From Tritrichomonas musculus (lineage: Eukaryota > Parabasalia > Tritrichomonadida > Tritrichomonadidae): a stretch of 64,000 nucleotides of DNA. Every line of letters starts with the position of its first letter. Positions within the stretch are counted from its first letter, which is position 1. Positions 17,248-27,514 of the stretch are shown here, piece by piece. The DNA is taken from NCBI GenBank assembly GCA_039105265.1, contig JAPFFF010000002.1, forward strand, positions 7,936,001 through 8,000,000. Reading direction: 5' to 3'. The position numbers and the translations under genes were made by a program. The notes under the pieces are model-generated. The model ran no database searches, was not told where the DNA came from, and saw only the letters and a list, made by a program, of their open reading frames with translations.

Positions 17248-19692
17248 ATGGCAGATCAGAATCCAATCAATAATGATCAAAATATGCAATCTGGGCAGAT
17301 TAATCAACTTACTGGGCAGAGGCCCAAAAAATTTAGCGAGTGTCCAAATGAAACATCCATAAATAATGATGCAATAAACCATTCTTCAATGGCTGACCAA
17401 CCAATTAGACATATACCAAGAAGAAACAATGCACAGCCATATGAACCAAATTCGTCGCCAATAGAAATTGTTCAAACACCACAAATTCAAAGATACCCTA
17501 GTGAACAAGCAAACGAGCATTCAAATGAAACCATATGTCAAAATAGGCCTGAGCAAATTCAACAAAGCATAAGGCCACCCGGAAGAACTCAAAGCAGAAG
17601 ATTCCCCCCACAAAGAACCAGATCAGAATTTCCGAAAGGTGAATCAATTTCTGAAACTGCTATTAAAGTATTAAATCAAAAGCCTACAGACGACAAGCCA
17701 AAGAACTATTTCCTTAAAGAGAATATCTGTAAATTGTCAAGTCCTCAGTTCATTCGTCAGAACACTCACATTCAATATGAGGAAGATTTCCCAAACGATC
17801 TTTTCAATAACTCTTTCGATGAGTATTATAAAAAATTGAAAGACAAGAGTTCAAGTAGTAAACCAGTTAAGCCAGAAAATAATGAAGATGTAGAAAAAGC
17901 TCAGCAATCAGAATGCAAAGAAGCAAAAGAAAGTCCATCACAATCTAACAATAAAGAAAATGAAGAAGATAATACTAGTCTTCCTAGCTTCTTGAAAGAT
18001 AAACTAAAAGATTATTTAAGTGAAAACAAAGATTTTTCGGAACTACCAATTGAATGGATGACTATAAGTAATGCAAATGTTAGTATTAATAATATTTTTG
18101 TTAAATGCAAACTCCAATTGACTGCAAAATCAAGCTTATCAGCATCTTATTCTCTCTTTACTCCACAAGATTTAACAAAAACAGAGAGTGCAATAGAAGT
18201 TTTTGCAAATTCGAAAGCAACATTTGAAAAATGCTATTTTAATAATGCAGGAAGAGTGGCAGTTATTGCAAGAAATTATTCAACAGTTGTTTTTAAAGAT
18301 TGTATTTTTGACAATAACAAAATTTCCTGCTTTGTTATGGACGATTCTTATGCCAAATTTGAAAACTGTATTTTTACAAAAGACCAAAATATATCTCTCT
18401 TTGTGACCAAAGATAGTAAATCAGAATTATATGACTGTGTATTTTATAATACAGCTGGAAAAGCAATTTTTGCAAAAGATGCATCACAAGTTTACGTCAC
18501 TAGTACTATATTTAACCAGTGTCAAAAAGGTGCTTCTACAATTGCTGAAGGTTCCTCTTTATTCTTAGATAACAATATATCGATAATAAATCCGCATAAT
18601 ACCGCCATCAGGGCTATCAACAATTCCCATGTTAAAGCTCAAGGTCTAAATATTCAAGATACAGAAGGAAATGCTATTAACATTGAAAATTCTGACGGTT
18701 TCTTTTTCGATTGCAATATATCAGGTACAGTTCATCCTACAATAGCTGTTATCGGTAGAAAAGCTAATCCAATTTTTCATAATTGTAAATTAATCCAAAA
18801 TAAAAATACCTTTTGCGTTATTTGTAAAAATTGTTGTCGGCCTTTGTTTGATGAATGTGAATTCTTTGATTGTGAAACGAATTGCTTCTCTATTTCTGAC
18901 TTTTCCCGTCCCCACATTCAGAAATGCAAATTCAAGAATATAAAAAATGACAATAATCCAAATATATTTTATTTAAATGTATTTAGTGGATCAAATGTAA
19001 CTTATGATAACTTGATTTCTCTCGATGAAGGTGTTGAATTAAAAGACAAAATTCATGTTGCGCCAAGATCAAAATGCTGTGAAAAGGAGATTAAAAATGT
19101 TGAAGAAGATTTTCAAAAAGAATTAATGAATAATGAAAAAACCGATGTTGATCAAGATGATTCTGATAGGCCGCGTATTAGATCTTGGCGGTCGCCAACA
19201 TACGAACCACCGCCTGATATCAAAGCTATGATTGAACCTACACTTATTCAATCGAAAGCTCTTACGCCACTTGTGCCTGTTGTTGTATCAATTATTTTAA
19301 AAGAAATTGATGATTTCAAAAAAGAAAAAGAAAGTCCATATATACCTCAATTTGTTTGCTCATTATGCCATAAAATAATTAATGAAGAAGAAGAAGAACC
19401 TCATATTTTATGTCCTTGTGGTCATGCAATTCATGAAGGATGTAAAAGCAATTTAGTCAAATGTCCAATATGTGATTCGCCAATCAAAGAGGTTAAAAAA
19501 GTTTTCAAAGAATCAGAATGTACAATTTGCTATGATATATCCTCAAATACAATATCTATGCCATGTGCACACCTTTGTATGTGTTATGGATGTGCATCAA
19601 AATGTGCAGAAAAAAATTACAATTGTCCAATGTGCAACGAGGCTTTAACTGGATATAAATTCTTATTCAGTGATGTTGAAGCTGAAGAGTAA
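17248..19692 (+). CDS. Right-handed beta-helix protein with two C-terminal RING-type fingers
   Basis: The 814-aa protein starts with a disordered Gln/Asn/Pro-rich region (1-260). Residues about 270-585 are repeated short beta strands with the ladder pattern of parallel beta-helix (PbH1) repeats: AKFENCIF, SELYDCVFYNT, ATFEKCYFNN, TVVFKDCIFDNN, NPIFHNCKLI, RPLFDECEFFDC. Near residue 703 comes a first zinc-binding site (CSLC...CPCGHAIHEGC...CPIC), and near 756-793 a second, RING-HC-like, CTIC...MPCAHLCMCYGC...CPMC, like the C-terminal RINGs of Mex-3/MGRN1-type ligases. It is probably a ubiquitin ligase whose beta-helix recognises a ligand or substrate. Substrate, and whether both fingers bind zinc, are unknown. 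Confidence 0.82.
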   Translation: MADQNPINNDQNMQSGQINQLTGQRPKKFSECPNETSINNDAINHSSMADQPIRHIPRRNNAQPYEPNSSPIEIVQTPQIQRYPSEQANEHSNETICQNRPEQIQQSIRPPGRTQSRRFPPQRTRSEFPKGESISETAIKVLNQKPTDDKPKNYFLKENICKLSSPQFIRQNTHIQYEEDFPNDLFNNSFDEYYKKLKDKSSSSKPVKPENNEDVEKAQQSECKEAKESPSQSNNKENEEDNTSLPSFLKDKLKDYLSENKDFSELPIEWMTISNANVSINNIFVKCKLQLTAKSSLSASYSLFTPQDLTKTESAIEVFANSKATFEKCYFNNAGRVAVIARNYSTVVFKDCIFDNNKISCFVMDDSYAKFENCIFTKDQNISLFVTKDSKSELYDCVFYNTAGKAIFAKDASQVYVTSTIFNQCQKGASTIAEGSSLFLDNNISIINPHNTAIRAINNSHVKAQGLNIQDTEGNAINIENSDGFFFDCNISGTVHPTIAVIGRKANPIFHNCKLIQNKNTFCVICKNCCRPLFDECEFFDCETNCFSISDFSRPHIQKCKFKNIKNDNNPNIFYLNVFSGSNVTYDNLISLDEGVELKDKIHVAPRSKCCEKEIKNVEEDFQKELMNNEKTDVDQDDSDRPRIRSWRSPTYEPPPDIKAMIEPTLIQSKALTPLVPVVVSIILKEIDDFKKEKESPYIPQFVCSLCHKIINEEEEEPHILCPCGHAIHEGCKSNLVKCPICDSPIKEVKKVFKESECTICYDISSNTISMPCAHLCMCYGCASKCAEKNYNCPMCNEALTGYKFLFSDVEAEE

Positions 19693-20471
19693 TTTAATGT
19701 AACTATATTTATGCTTCAATGTACAAAAAAAAAAAAAAAAAAAAAAAAAAATGTTGAAAGAAAGAAAGAAAGAAAAGAATGAAAGAAGGGTTAAAAACTA
19801 AGAAACTTGGAAAATTCAGGTTTTTCTGAGTAAGTTTTTTTCTTCTGTCTTTCATTTAGCCTTCAAATGCTTTTTATCTTAAGGGCATAGTTGATTCTTG
19901 AACTTTTTCAATGAATAAACTATTCAAAAATTCGAAAATCCAATTATCCCCTTAAAGGTAATGAAGGTTTTTTTTCTCTCTCTTCTCTTTTATTGAAGAC
20001 TTTTCTTTCAATTAATAAAAAAATAAATACGAAAATGAAAAGAATTTTATTTTATCAAAGTAATAATTGCTTGATTTTAATTTATAGTTTTTAATTTTAT
20101 TATAAATTAGTGAAACCTTTAATGTGGATTAGAGTTTTTAATCATCAGAAATATATTTTGTGTTTTTCTTCTGAAAGTATATATAGTATTTCCATTATAT
20201 AACTAGAGATTTTGAGTTAATATTATTGATTCAATAAATATCTCTGTTATCAATGCTCAAAAGCAATTATGTAAATCTATAGATTTTTATTCAGACTAGT
20301 TTTGTTGAGATTTGAATCATTTAATCCAGGTAAATGGATTATTCAAAATCTATAATTGATTCAAGCAATATTTTTTACCTAAGTTGATTCAAATGTCAAC
20401 AATTGATTTTCCGTTTGAAAAATAAAATTTGATGAAAGATTATGATAGATAATTTTTAATAATATAATAAT
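19693..20471. other. Convergent intergenic region with poly-A and GAAA tract
   Basis: It lies between two convergent genes. Right after the beta-helix-RING stop there is a run of 27 A (19725-19751), then GAAA repeats (about 19756-19776). The poly-A run could be a slipped microsatellite or a scar of reverse-transcribed insertion; no target duplication was found. The rest is A/T-rich with nothing recognisable. Confidence 0.6.
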
Positions 20472-23400
20472 TTATAAATCAGTAACAGAATGATTATTGA
20501 GTAAGGATGTAAAGTCTTTCTTTTCGTCTGGTTTGTACTTAGTACAGCAAAATCTAAACAAAGCAGCAATTAAAATAGGCAACATCAAAATAAACTCGCC
20601 AAGTACATATGCGTTAAATATGAACATTAAGAAAGGACCATCATTAAAGTCTATATCAGGAAGTTTTTCAGGCAAAGTGCAATTGCCTTTTGATATGCAA
20701 TCTTCATCTCTGAAAGCATAATTATAGAGTTGATTTTTAGCTCCAAGATAATTTTCAGCTGAAAGATAAGCAAGAGCTTCATCAACAAAATCCAAATCTT
20801 TTTGTCTTTCAGCTTCATCTTTCTCTTCTCGAATGACAACAAAATTCCTCTTGTCTTTGTCTTCATTAAAATCAGTTGGCAAGAAACCAGTTGGATAAAC
20901 ACAATTCTTGTAAACATGGGCGCCCTCAATATCGCCTGGATGAAAACGAACCATTTTCATACCATTATGATATTCAACCATATGGCTGACCATCGAAACT
21001 GATTTCCAGCCACTTTCATCAATCTTCTTTGAAAATGCGTCATCATCGTTTTCATTGATTAGATCAAGAGACATATCAATTAGATTTCTCGATTTTCTGT
21101 TAGTTGGCATCAGTTTCTTTCCTTGAAGTCGCTGAAGTATCTCTTCTGCTGTATAAATCATGTCACCATGATCAACTGTGAACTTGATTGTTTTTCCAGA
21201 TAATTTATCTAGTCCGAAAGCTTTCTTGATTCTTTCGTCATTTCCTAGATATGAGATACCTCCTGTTACATAGAAGAAGGAGTCGGAGCCTGTTGATTCG
21301 TGGATGCATTTAGGATCATATTTAATATCTTTGGTAAATTGCTGGTTCTTCTCTTTTGCAGGAATATCTCTCGTTGCATGATCACCTGTGAAAAGAAGGA
21401 TTGTGTTTGGATCATTCTCTTTGAGCCAAGTAATCAACTCTTTGATGAAATACTCATCAGTGTATTTGTTCACAGTAAGAAAATGTGCAACTCTCATTGC
21501 TTCTGAATGAGGCTTAATACTCGAATTCATAAATGTTTTTGGATAGAATTCTGGTTTGTCATATCCGGTATATGGCATATGTCCATCAACTGATGATGCT
21601 AAAGTAAAAAGTGGCATGTTCTGATCTTTATTTTTCATAATTCTTTTTTGTTGCTTCCAATGTGCTTCTATTTCTTTAGCAACAATTCTGTCGCCTGATA
21701 CTGAAATAGATGGATGTTCATAAACAGAGTTTGGATCAAGTCCAATGGCTTCTGCTTGTTTGAATGTTGGATAATAAGCTGCAGCATAGTCAAACCATCG
21801 AGGAAAGTCATAAATATTTTTGTTATTTTTTAGAAAATTGTTAACATCTTCTTCACTGCATTCTTTTCGCATATTGGGAACAAAAGAGTAATCACCAATA
21901 ATTTTTTGAAGTGTATCGTTGAATGAATCGCCATAACTTGATAAACAATTCATTCGATATCTTGCTTCTTCTTGTTTGCTCTTCTTATAAATCCAGTATT
22001 GTTTGCCATCAAAATCAAATCGATTGGCATTAACGATTAAAGTTCTAAATCCTTTCATATGGAAGTAACTTGGAATATCATCAACATCATTCTGCCATCC
22101 GTTAATAATGTTCATATAAGTTTGTGAAGGAGGTTCTTGAGTAAGAATTGAGTGAAGTCCAGAAAAGGATGGCAAACCTAAAGTTTGCATACCTGAAAAA
22201 GTAACCATTTCTTCTTTGGAGAATTTATGAAGAAATGGCATCACTTCTTCATTGTAGAATGGAGTGTCTGTTTTAAGCGTATTTGGATTTTTAACATGTT
22301 CTTCGAGAAAATCTTTGCTAATTAAATATGTTGATGGATTGAATGATTCATAAAGAAGGAGAAGAACATTTGGAAGTTCTTCAGGTTTTAATATATCATT
22401 GCTCTCAGATGAAATCCTTTTCTTGCGCTTTCTGATACTATCACGTCTAATATGTTCCGGAACTTTTTCTGTATCTGGGTTTGCATTATCTTTTTCTTTG
22501 CTTTCATTTGCATTTGTGTCATCATTGTCTTTTGTTTCACTGCTTTTTCCTTTTTCTTCTTTGGATCCTTCTTCAGTACTTAGCAAATGCGTGAGTTTTG
22601 GACCTTTTTCGTTGCATTTGTTTGATTGTGGATTGTAAGCACAAAATGCTTCAAGATCAGCATGGACTTCAGGATAAATTGGTTCCTCTCTTGTGTCAAG
22701 CCAGAGTCGACCTGGTGGGAGGAAGTTTCTTGACAGATTAACGATATTTTCTTTAGTTTGCTTCGATGGTCTTGTCTCGAAATGGGTTAAGGCAAGAATA
22801 AGATTTGACGAATAGGGTAAAATAGAAAAATATCGTGCTTTAAAATCTTCAGCGGAGAGAAGTACGATGGATTCAATAATAATATCAACGAAAGCCAAAA
22901 AGTGAATAAGTATGAAAAAAATATTAAAGAATTCTGGGTTTTTCAAAGATGCATTCCCTGAGAAAAAGAAGTTTTGATTGCTCGATATATGTGGAGTTGA
23001 TCTTCCAATTTTTTCTAAATATTTTCGAGTAAAAACTGAGTCAAGAATTTGCTTCCAGTTAAAAATAACTAGAATAATACAGATGATTATAAAAAAGACT
23101 AAAACAATAAACATTAAAATAAAAAATTGAGGGGAATCTAATACTGAAGTTTTCACAATATTTGAAGCACTATTTGAATGGGCTTTTGTACCTTTAATAT
23201 TAGACCAAAATTCATGAAAGACTTTTTGCTCCATTCCAAATCTACCTAAATAAGCAACATAAGTTGATGGTAGAACCATTTGCATATTGTGACGTGTGTT
23301 TTCAAAATCATAAAGTGTAAACCCAAATATTTCAAGATAGATACCCATCATTAGCATATTAATAAAAAAAGTAGGCCATCCTAACTTAAGATGTAAGCGG

Positions 23401-23597
23401 CGTAGCCAATAGTGAATTACGGCGACAAAACTGTTTTGAGAAAATTGAATAAAAAGCATGATTATAAAGTTTGATGGTTTTCCTAGATAAATTGTTTTAG
23501 CTGTCGATTCAAAAAGAAATTTCGAGATAATTATTGTCATTACTGGAATAAAGAAGAAGAAGAGAAAAAAATAGGGCGGGTTTTGTATCGAAAACAT
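20472..23597 (-). CDS. Multi-pass membrane protein with LTA-synthase/sulfatase-like domain
   Basis: Starting at the ATG at 23597 (the frame extends to 23636 only from a TTG) it is 1,041 aa. Hydrophobic helices fill about residues 1-270, a hydrophilic Lys/Glu/Asp linker covers about 340-400, and an alkaline-phosphatase-fold domain runs from about 405 to 860. Its strands and motifs are LPNVLLLLYESFNP, GLPSFSGLHSIL (nucleophile region), SSVDGHMPYTGYDKPEFY, ILLFTGDHATRD (metal-binding Asp-His) and a later VDHGDMIY. A last membrane helix (about 980-1010) is followed by a short cytoplasmic tail. LTA synthases and related enzymes move phospho-alcohol groups onto surface glycans; here a role in surface glycan or lipid phosphate modification is inferred. 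Sulfatase activity seems less likely because no CxPxR/SxPxR site is visible. Confidence 0.78.
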   Translation of the reverse strand: MFSIQNPPYFFLFFFFIPVMTIIISKFLFESTAKTIYLGKPSNFIIMLFIQFSQNSFVAVIHYWLRRLHLKLGWPTFFINMLMMGIYLEIFGFTLYDFENTRHNMQMVLPSTYVAYLGRFGMEQKVFHEFWSNIKGTKAHSNSASNIVKTSVLDSPQFFILMFIVLVFFIIICIILVIFNWKQILDSVFTRKYLEKIGRSTPHISSNQNFFFSGNASLKNPEFFNIFFILIHFLAFVDIIIESIVLLSAEDFKARYFSILPYSSNLILALTHFETRPSKQTKENIVNLSRNFLPPGRLWLDTREEPIYPEVHADLEAFCAYNPQSNKCNEKGPKLTHLLSTEEGSKEEKGKSSETKDNDDTNANESKEKDNANPDTEKVPEHIRRDSIRKRKKRISSESNDILKPEELPNVLLLLYESFNPSTYLISKDFLEEHVKNPNTLKTDTPFYNEEVMPFLHKFSKEEMVTFSGMQTLGLPSFSGLHSILTQEPPSQTYMNIINGWQNDVDDIPSYFHMKGFRTLIVNANRFDFDGKQYWIYKKSKQEEARYRMNCLSSYGDSFNDTLQKIIGDYSFVPNMRKECSEEDVNNFLKNNKNIYDFPRWFDYAAAYYPTFKQAEAIGLDPNSVYEHPSISVSGDRIVAKEIEAHWKQQKRIMKNKDQNMPLFTLASSVDGHMPYTGYDKPEFYPKTFMNSSIKPHSEAMRVAHFLTVNKYTDEYFIKELITWLKENDPNTILLFTGDHATRDIPAKEKNQQFTKDIKYDPKCIHESTGSDSFFYVTGGISYLGNDERIKKAFGLDKLSGKTIKFTVDHGDMIYTAEEILQRLQGKKLMPTNRKSRNLIDMSLDLINENDDDAFSKKIDESGWKSVSMVSHMVEYHNGMKMVRFHPGDIEGAHVYKNCVYPTGFLPTDFNEDKDKRNFVVIREEKDEAERQKDLDFVDEALAYLSAENYLGAKNQLYNYAFRDEDCISKGNCTLPEKLPDIDFNDGPFLMFIFNAYVLGEFILMLPILIAALFRFCCTKYKPDEKKDFTSLLNNHSVTDL

Positions 23598-24282
23598 TTG
23601 ATAAATACTGAAATTAGCCTGATAAAAAAAATTCAATGTTACAATTTAAATAAATTCACAATTTAATTCTTAAGAAAATTTATTTATTTGAAAATAACAC
23701 TAGTTGATTTTGCTAATTTTTTTTCTTTTTAAACTTTATTCTCTTGTAAGTATTTAAGGCAAACACAATATTTTTTCAATAGACATTTTTACAAAATAAA
23801 AAAAATTAATGAAATAGGAATATACTGAAAAGTAAGCCATTAAATATTAGTAAATTAATAATATTAGATATAAAATTTAATAATAAAACATATTTTCATA
23901 TTTATTTTTAAATAATTATTTTATAATTATTATTATTCCAATCATTTTGAATCTAGCAAATATTTTTTACTGTAGAACCAGTAAAAAGGTCGTCTCACTC
24001 TAAATCTCGTACAAAATTCTTTCATATAAACAAATAATTTTAATATTTAATTTTTAAAATATAATATGCAAAATATTTAATTTTTTAAAATTCATTTTGA
24101 AGATATTATAATTTATTTCACATGCTTAACTATTTCAAAAAGTTTTAAAATGAAAAAACAATTCAATTTTTTGATATTAAAATTATCAAAAAGTTTTTCC
24201 TCTTTATCTAAAATTTGAATGAATTTGTAGCATGTATAAAATATAATTTTCACAATAATAATTAAAAAAATTCAATTTTATT
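23598..24282. other. Intergenic, A/T-rich, nothing recognised
   Basis: About 690 bp of low-complexity A/T sequence between the membrane-enzyme gene and the mobile-element remnants. No repeats or ORFs are supported. Confidence 0.6.
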
Positions 24283-24651
24283 TCATTTGTTTATTTTAAT
24301 ATAGATGTAAATAAAATATATATTGCAATAAAAACATTTTTTTCGTTCGAACATAGCTGTATCTTTCAATGACTGTTTATACTGTTCACGACTTTGATGT
24401 TGTTTCTGTTGTTGACGTTTCATTGTCGACATTCGTTTGAAGAGATCGTCATTGGACTGTTTCTGTTCATGAATTTCATTGAATCGATTAACGAAATCAT
24501 CTACACGTACACTTCTTAAATCGATATTCATCTGTTTGATACTCTTCTTCAATATAGGTTTCAACTCTCTGATCTTGAGTGATCCATATTGGTTAAACCC
24601 AGGTAATGATAGGATCTCAGATTTCGATAGTCTACTCAACAACTTCGTCAT
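24283..24651 (-). CDS. Small ORF of an unassigned element, possibly SAP/Rho-N-like N-terminus
   Basis: The 122-aa frame starts with ATG. Its first 40 residues (LSRLSKSEILSLPGF, then LKIRELKPILKKS) resemble the helix-extended-helix pattern of SAP or Rho-N type motifs that bind nucleic acid; the middle is Gln/Lys/Arg-rich. It has noticeably more GC and CG dinucleotides than neighbouring host genes. It lies in line with two more small minus-strand frames, so the group looks like part of one imported or mobile unit. Family not known. Confidence 0.4.
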   Translation of the reverse strand: MTKLLSRLSKSEILSLPGFNQYGSLKIRELKPILKKSIKQMNIDLRSVRVDDFVNRFNEIHEQKQSNDDLFKRMSTMKRQQQKQHQSREQYKQSLKDTAMFERKKCFYCNIYFIYIYIKINK

Positions 24652-24682
24652 TTACAATGAAATAAAAAATAATTTTCATAGT

Positions 24683-24877
24683 CTAACAATAATTATCATC
24701 CACATCAATATTAACGTTAGTATCAATTTTAATGGTATCATTATCGGATGAAACATTAACGAATACACGTATATGAATATCATATAGTAATCTATCGATT
24801 TCATCTTGAGTCAGTTCCGACCAATCGACAAATACATCTATTTTTCGACCACTAACGTCTATGGATTTGACACTCAT
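24683..24877 (-). CDS. Small acidic ORF of the same unassigned element
   Basis: The 64-aa ATG-started frame (begins MSVKSIDVSGRKIDVFVDW) is rich in Asp and Val, 31 bp upstream of the preceding small ORF on the same strand. Tight spacing of small same-strand frames is unusual for the host genes here and is typical of element or virus-like gene blocks. No homology recognised. Confidence 0.35.
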   Translation of the reverse strand: MSVKSIDVSGRKIDVFVDWSELTQDEIDRLLYDIHIRVFVNVSSDNDTIKIDTNVNIDVDDNYC

Positions 24878-24929
24878 TTAAGTGAAACCAAAAATAAACA
24901 TCATTTACTCTTAATCGTCAGCGAATTCA

Positions 24930-25259
24930 TCATTTACTCTTTATCAATTCGATCTTACTAATATTCCAAGTATAAGCTATCATTCGATCGCTGACATAGA
25001 GAGTATCATGCCTACTCTCATCCGTTACTAGATTGAACTTTAATGAATTACCGATCTCACCACCCTTCACTAATTCGGTGATTCTCATGAGAGGATCGAA
25101 ACGATAGACTTGTCTCTCACTCGGATTGAAGAAGAAGACTCGTTTATGGAACGTATGACGATTATGAGATACTATTCGTTTGATATCAGCTGGCATGATA
25201 TAGTCAGGAACATTATCACAGTCGAAGTCATCAGCGTGAATGTAGTAGTTAGGAGTCAA
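24930..25259 (-). pseudogene. Remnant ORF of the same unassigned element
   Basis: This open stretch of about 109 residues (segments such as DYIMPADIKRIVSHNRH and RQVYRFDPLMRITEL) has the same base composition and strand as the two small frames beside it. It has no convincing start and looks incomplete. It is likely one module of a broken mobile or virus-like element; a Maverick/Polinton relation is possible in trichomonads but I see no hallmark gene to prove it. Confidence 0.35.
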
Positions 25260-26630
25260 TTGTAGTTAACTAAATAGTTAGTTCGATAGGAGTTTGACTA
25301 TCAATTACAAGTGAGTGTTGGAGCTATAGTTTTTGGACTATCATAAGGGGTCAGAGATGACGGAATAGCTGATTTAATGCGTTAAAATGGGTGAAGGATA
25401 CGTAGTATCCGAAACACAGTTTAACCTTTCTACTACCTTTACCAGTAAAATGAAATAAATTTGAACTTGAAAACATTTTATATGAAAAGCCATCATTCAT
25501 CACAGCAGAGCTAATATCAGTTGGAAGTTTTAAAGTGTAGAACTAACTAGTGAATAAGAACTATTCAGAGAAAAACCATCAAAAGTATGGTATAAGTATG
25601 AATATTACACAAAATAACAATTTCATTCAGTTTTTTTCTTTCAAAATATTATATGCTAGTCAAAAATGATAATTATATTCATTGTTAATTATTCTCATTT
25701 TAATTCATGAAGTTCTACGACAACTGAAGAAGTAATGTTAAGAATTTCTACTCCATAAAAAGCTCTTTACACCTTTAACTGTGTTCCAAAGGCTCCCCAC
25801 AACTTCTCAACAACCATTTATATACTGATTACAAGGTTATAAAATGATTTTAACTGCTGAAATACATCCATATTTGTAAATGATTTCCGAAATGATCCAT
25901 TGAAAATAAACAACTAGATGGAATAGCTACAACAAAATATTTAATCAATCCAAAAGCAAAAGCTAATAAAATCGATCTAACTGCAATATATAATGAATCA
26001 TCAAATCCCTGTTATATACAATAGAAGATATTTTATGAAGATCCTGAGCGAGTTTACATATAGAGTATGAAGGATACATTGACAAGAATTGTCAACATAT
26101 AAATGAAGAAGAACCAATTATATATTCCATTGAAGTATAAAATGAGAATGGTGATCTAATCAATAATGATGATAATACTTATATTACACAACTAATAATA
26201 GATATAATTTGTGTATGACTACTCGGCAGATTAGAACTAATTTCATCTGTGAATGTTCAATCTGTTCTGGTAAATCTACTGCGATATTGAAATAGATCTC
26301 GGCTCACAAGGATAATAAGTTTATAGTAATAGTTCCAACCATTAATAAAGTTGAGGAGTTCTATACTATGTTTGATTTAATTGACAAAAAGTCCATTTGA
26401 ATATGTGTTAAAGATGATTCATTTAAAAAAATCTTAAAGCAATTAATGATAAAGCTAATATTGTTTTTACAACATACTGAACTACATCAAAATATTTTGA
26501 TGAAGCTCACGTATTAATAAAACATATTAGCTTAGTTGAGATAACTAAAGAGTTCAATAAAGTTGAATTAATCAGTGCCACTCCTGATGGCATTCAGCTT
26601 TTTGCATGTTTTGAGGATTATAAATTTTTA

Positions 26631-26638
26631 ATTTTGGC
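26631..26638. repeat. Target-site duplication, left
   Basis: ATTTTGGC directly before the terminal repeat; identical to 27118-27125 after the other end. Confidence 0.9.
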
Positions 26639-27117
26639 TAGACTTGTTATTTTGAGAATCGATATCAAAAACGTCACTTTTTTACATCTGATACTCGATT
26701 ATCAGTTTAAAAATCTGATATCGAGATTATCGATTATCAAGATATCAGATATGAAATGTGATATGAAAATAATTGTAAACTTGATATCAATTACCGAGAT
26801 CTCGAGATCTCAAACAGATTTATCTTTTTATATAATTGGTATTTGTGATTTTATAATATTTAAAAATAAATAATATAATGCATTGATGTTTATTTTAAGA
26901 TTAAAATCAAAAAATACATTCTTTTTTTATGAAATATTTGAGATTAAAATACGATCATATATTTATCAAAAAGTTTAATTGAAAATTCTGATATCAAAAG
27001 CTGAGAAACAAAATTCTCGATCTCTGAAATCGATCTCGAGAATCTGTGCATATTTATGTATCGATATCAAAAAGTCAATCAATTATCGATCTCGATAATC
27101 GGAGAATAACAAGTCTA
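26639..27117 (+). mobile_element. Non-autonomous DNA transposon (MITE), copy 1, 8-bp TSD
   Basis: The element is 479 bp with perfect 13-bp terminal inverted repeats TAGACTTGTTATT...AATAACAAGTCTA, flanked by identical ATTTTGGC (26631-26638 and 27118-27125). An inverted copy at 63054-63533 matches it at roughly 96% by eye. The interior is crowded with short palindromes (GATATC, CTCGAG, AGATCT). The 79-aa open frame in it is also open in the other copy but looks incidental. An 8-bp duplication suggests the hAT superfamily, although the terminal bases are not the classic hAT consensus. It sits inside the older helicase-like remnant. Confidence 0.9.
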
Positions 27118-27125
27118 ATTTTGGC
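27118..27125. repeat. Target-site duplication, right
   Basis: ATTTTGGC directly after the right terminal repeat of the 479-bp element. Confidence 0.9.
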
Positions 27126-27363
27126 GTTGATGTTAAATTATTGATACCAAATCTTGATGAAGAGTGTGCTGATATAATTAATTTAATTGATAAAAACAGA
27201 ATGAATTATGATAAACTTTTAATCCAAATTTTAAAACCTAATAGAAGTGATTAATGATATTAAGAGGATATCAAAACACAATTAATTTTAACTTAAAGAC
27301 AAGAAACACTTAAAAATTATACAGTAATTTCTATATAAGAGTCATTAAAAAAGACCTAAATAG

Positions 27364-27514
27364 TATCCCTTTCGGCCGTATGCCGTAATTGAAGATTTTT
27401 TTTTGTAAAGTATTCAAAAAGTTGCACTTTTGCCGTGTGCCGTAGAAGTTTTGTAAAATAAACTATTCAATGAACGACCAAATAGCCGTATTTTACAAAA
27501 CCGCCGAAGGGCTA
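27364..27514. mobile_element. 151-bp MITE-like element with 9-bp TSD
   Basis: It is bounded by imperfect inverted ends (TATCCCTTTCGGC on the left, GCCGAAGGGCTA on the right) and by identical CCTAAATAG at 27355-27363 and 27515-27523. It is much richer in CG than its surroundings (GCCGTATGCCGT, GCCGTGTGCCGTAG, CCGCCGAAGG). It also contains GTATTCAAAAAGT, a word shared with the 15.65-16.18 kb element. A 9-bp duplication is typical of Mutator-like elements; the class is inferred from that alone. Confidence 0.72.

Noticed and set aside
26634-26873. 79-codon frame inside the MITE, also open in the other copy
   Set aside because: Too short, starts outside the element in this copy, resembles no transposase; conservation simply reflects similarity of the two copies.
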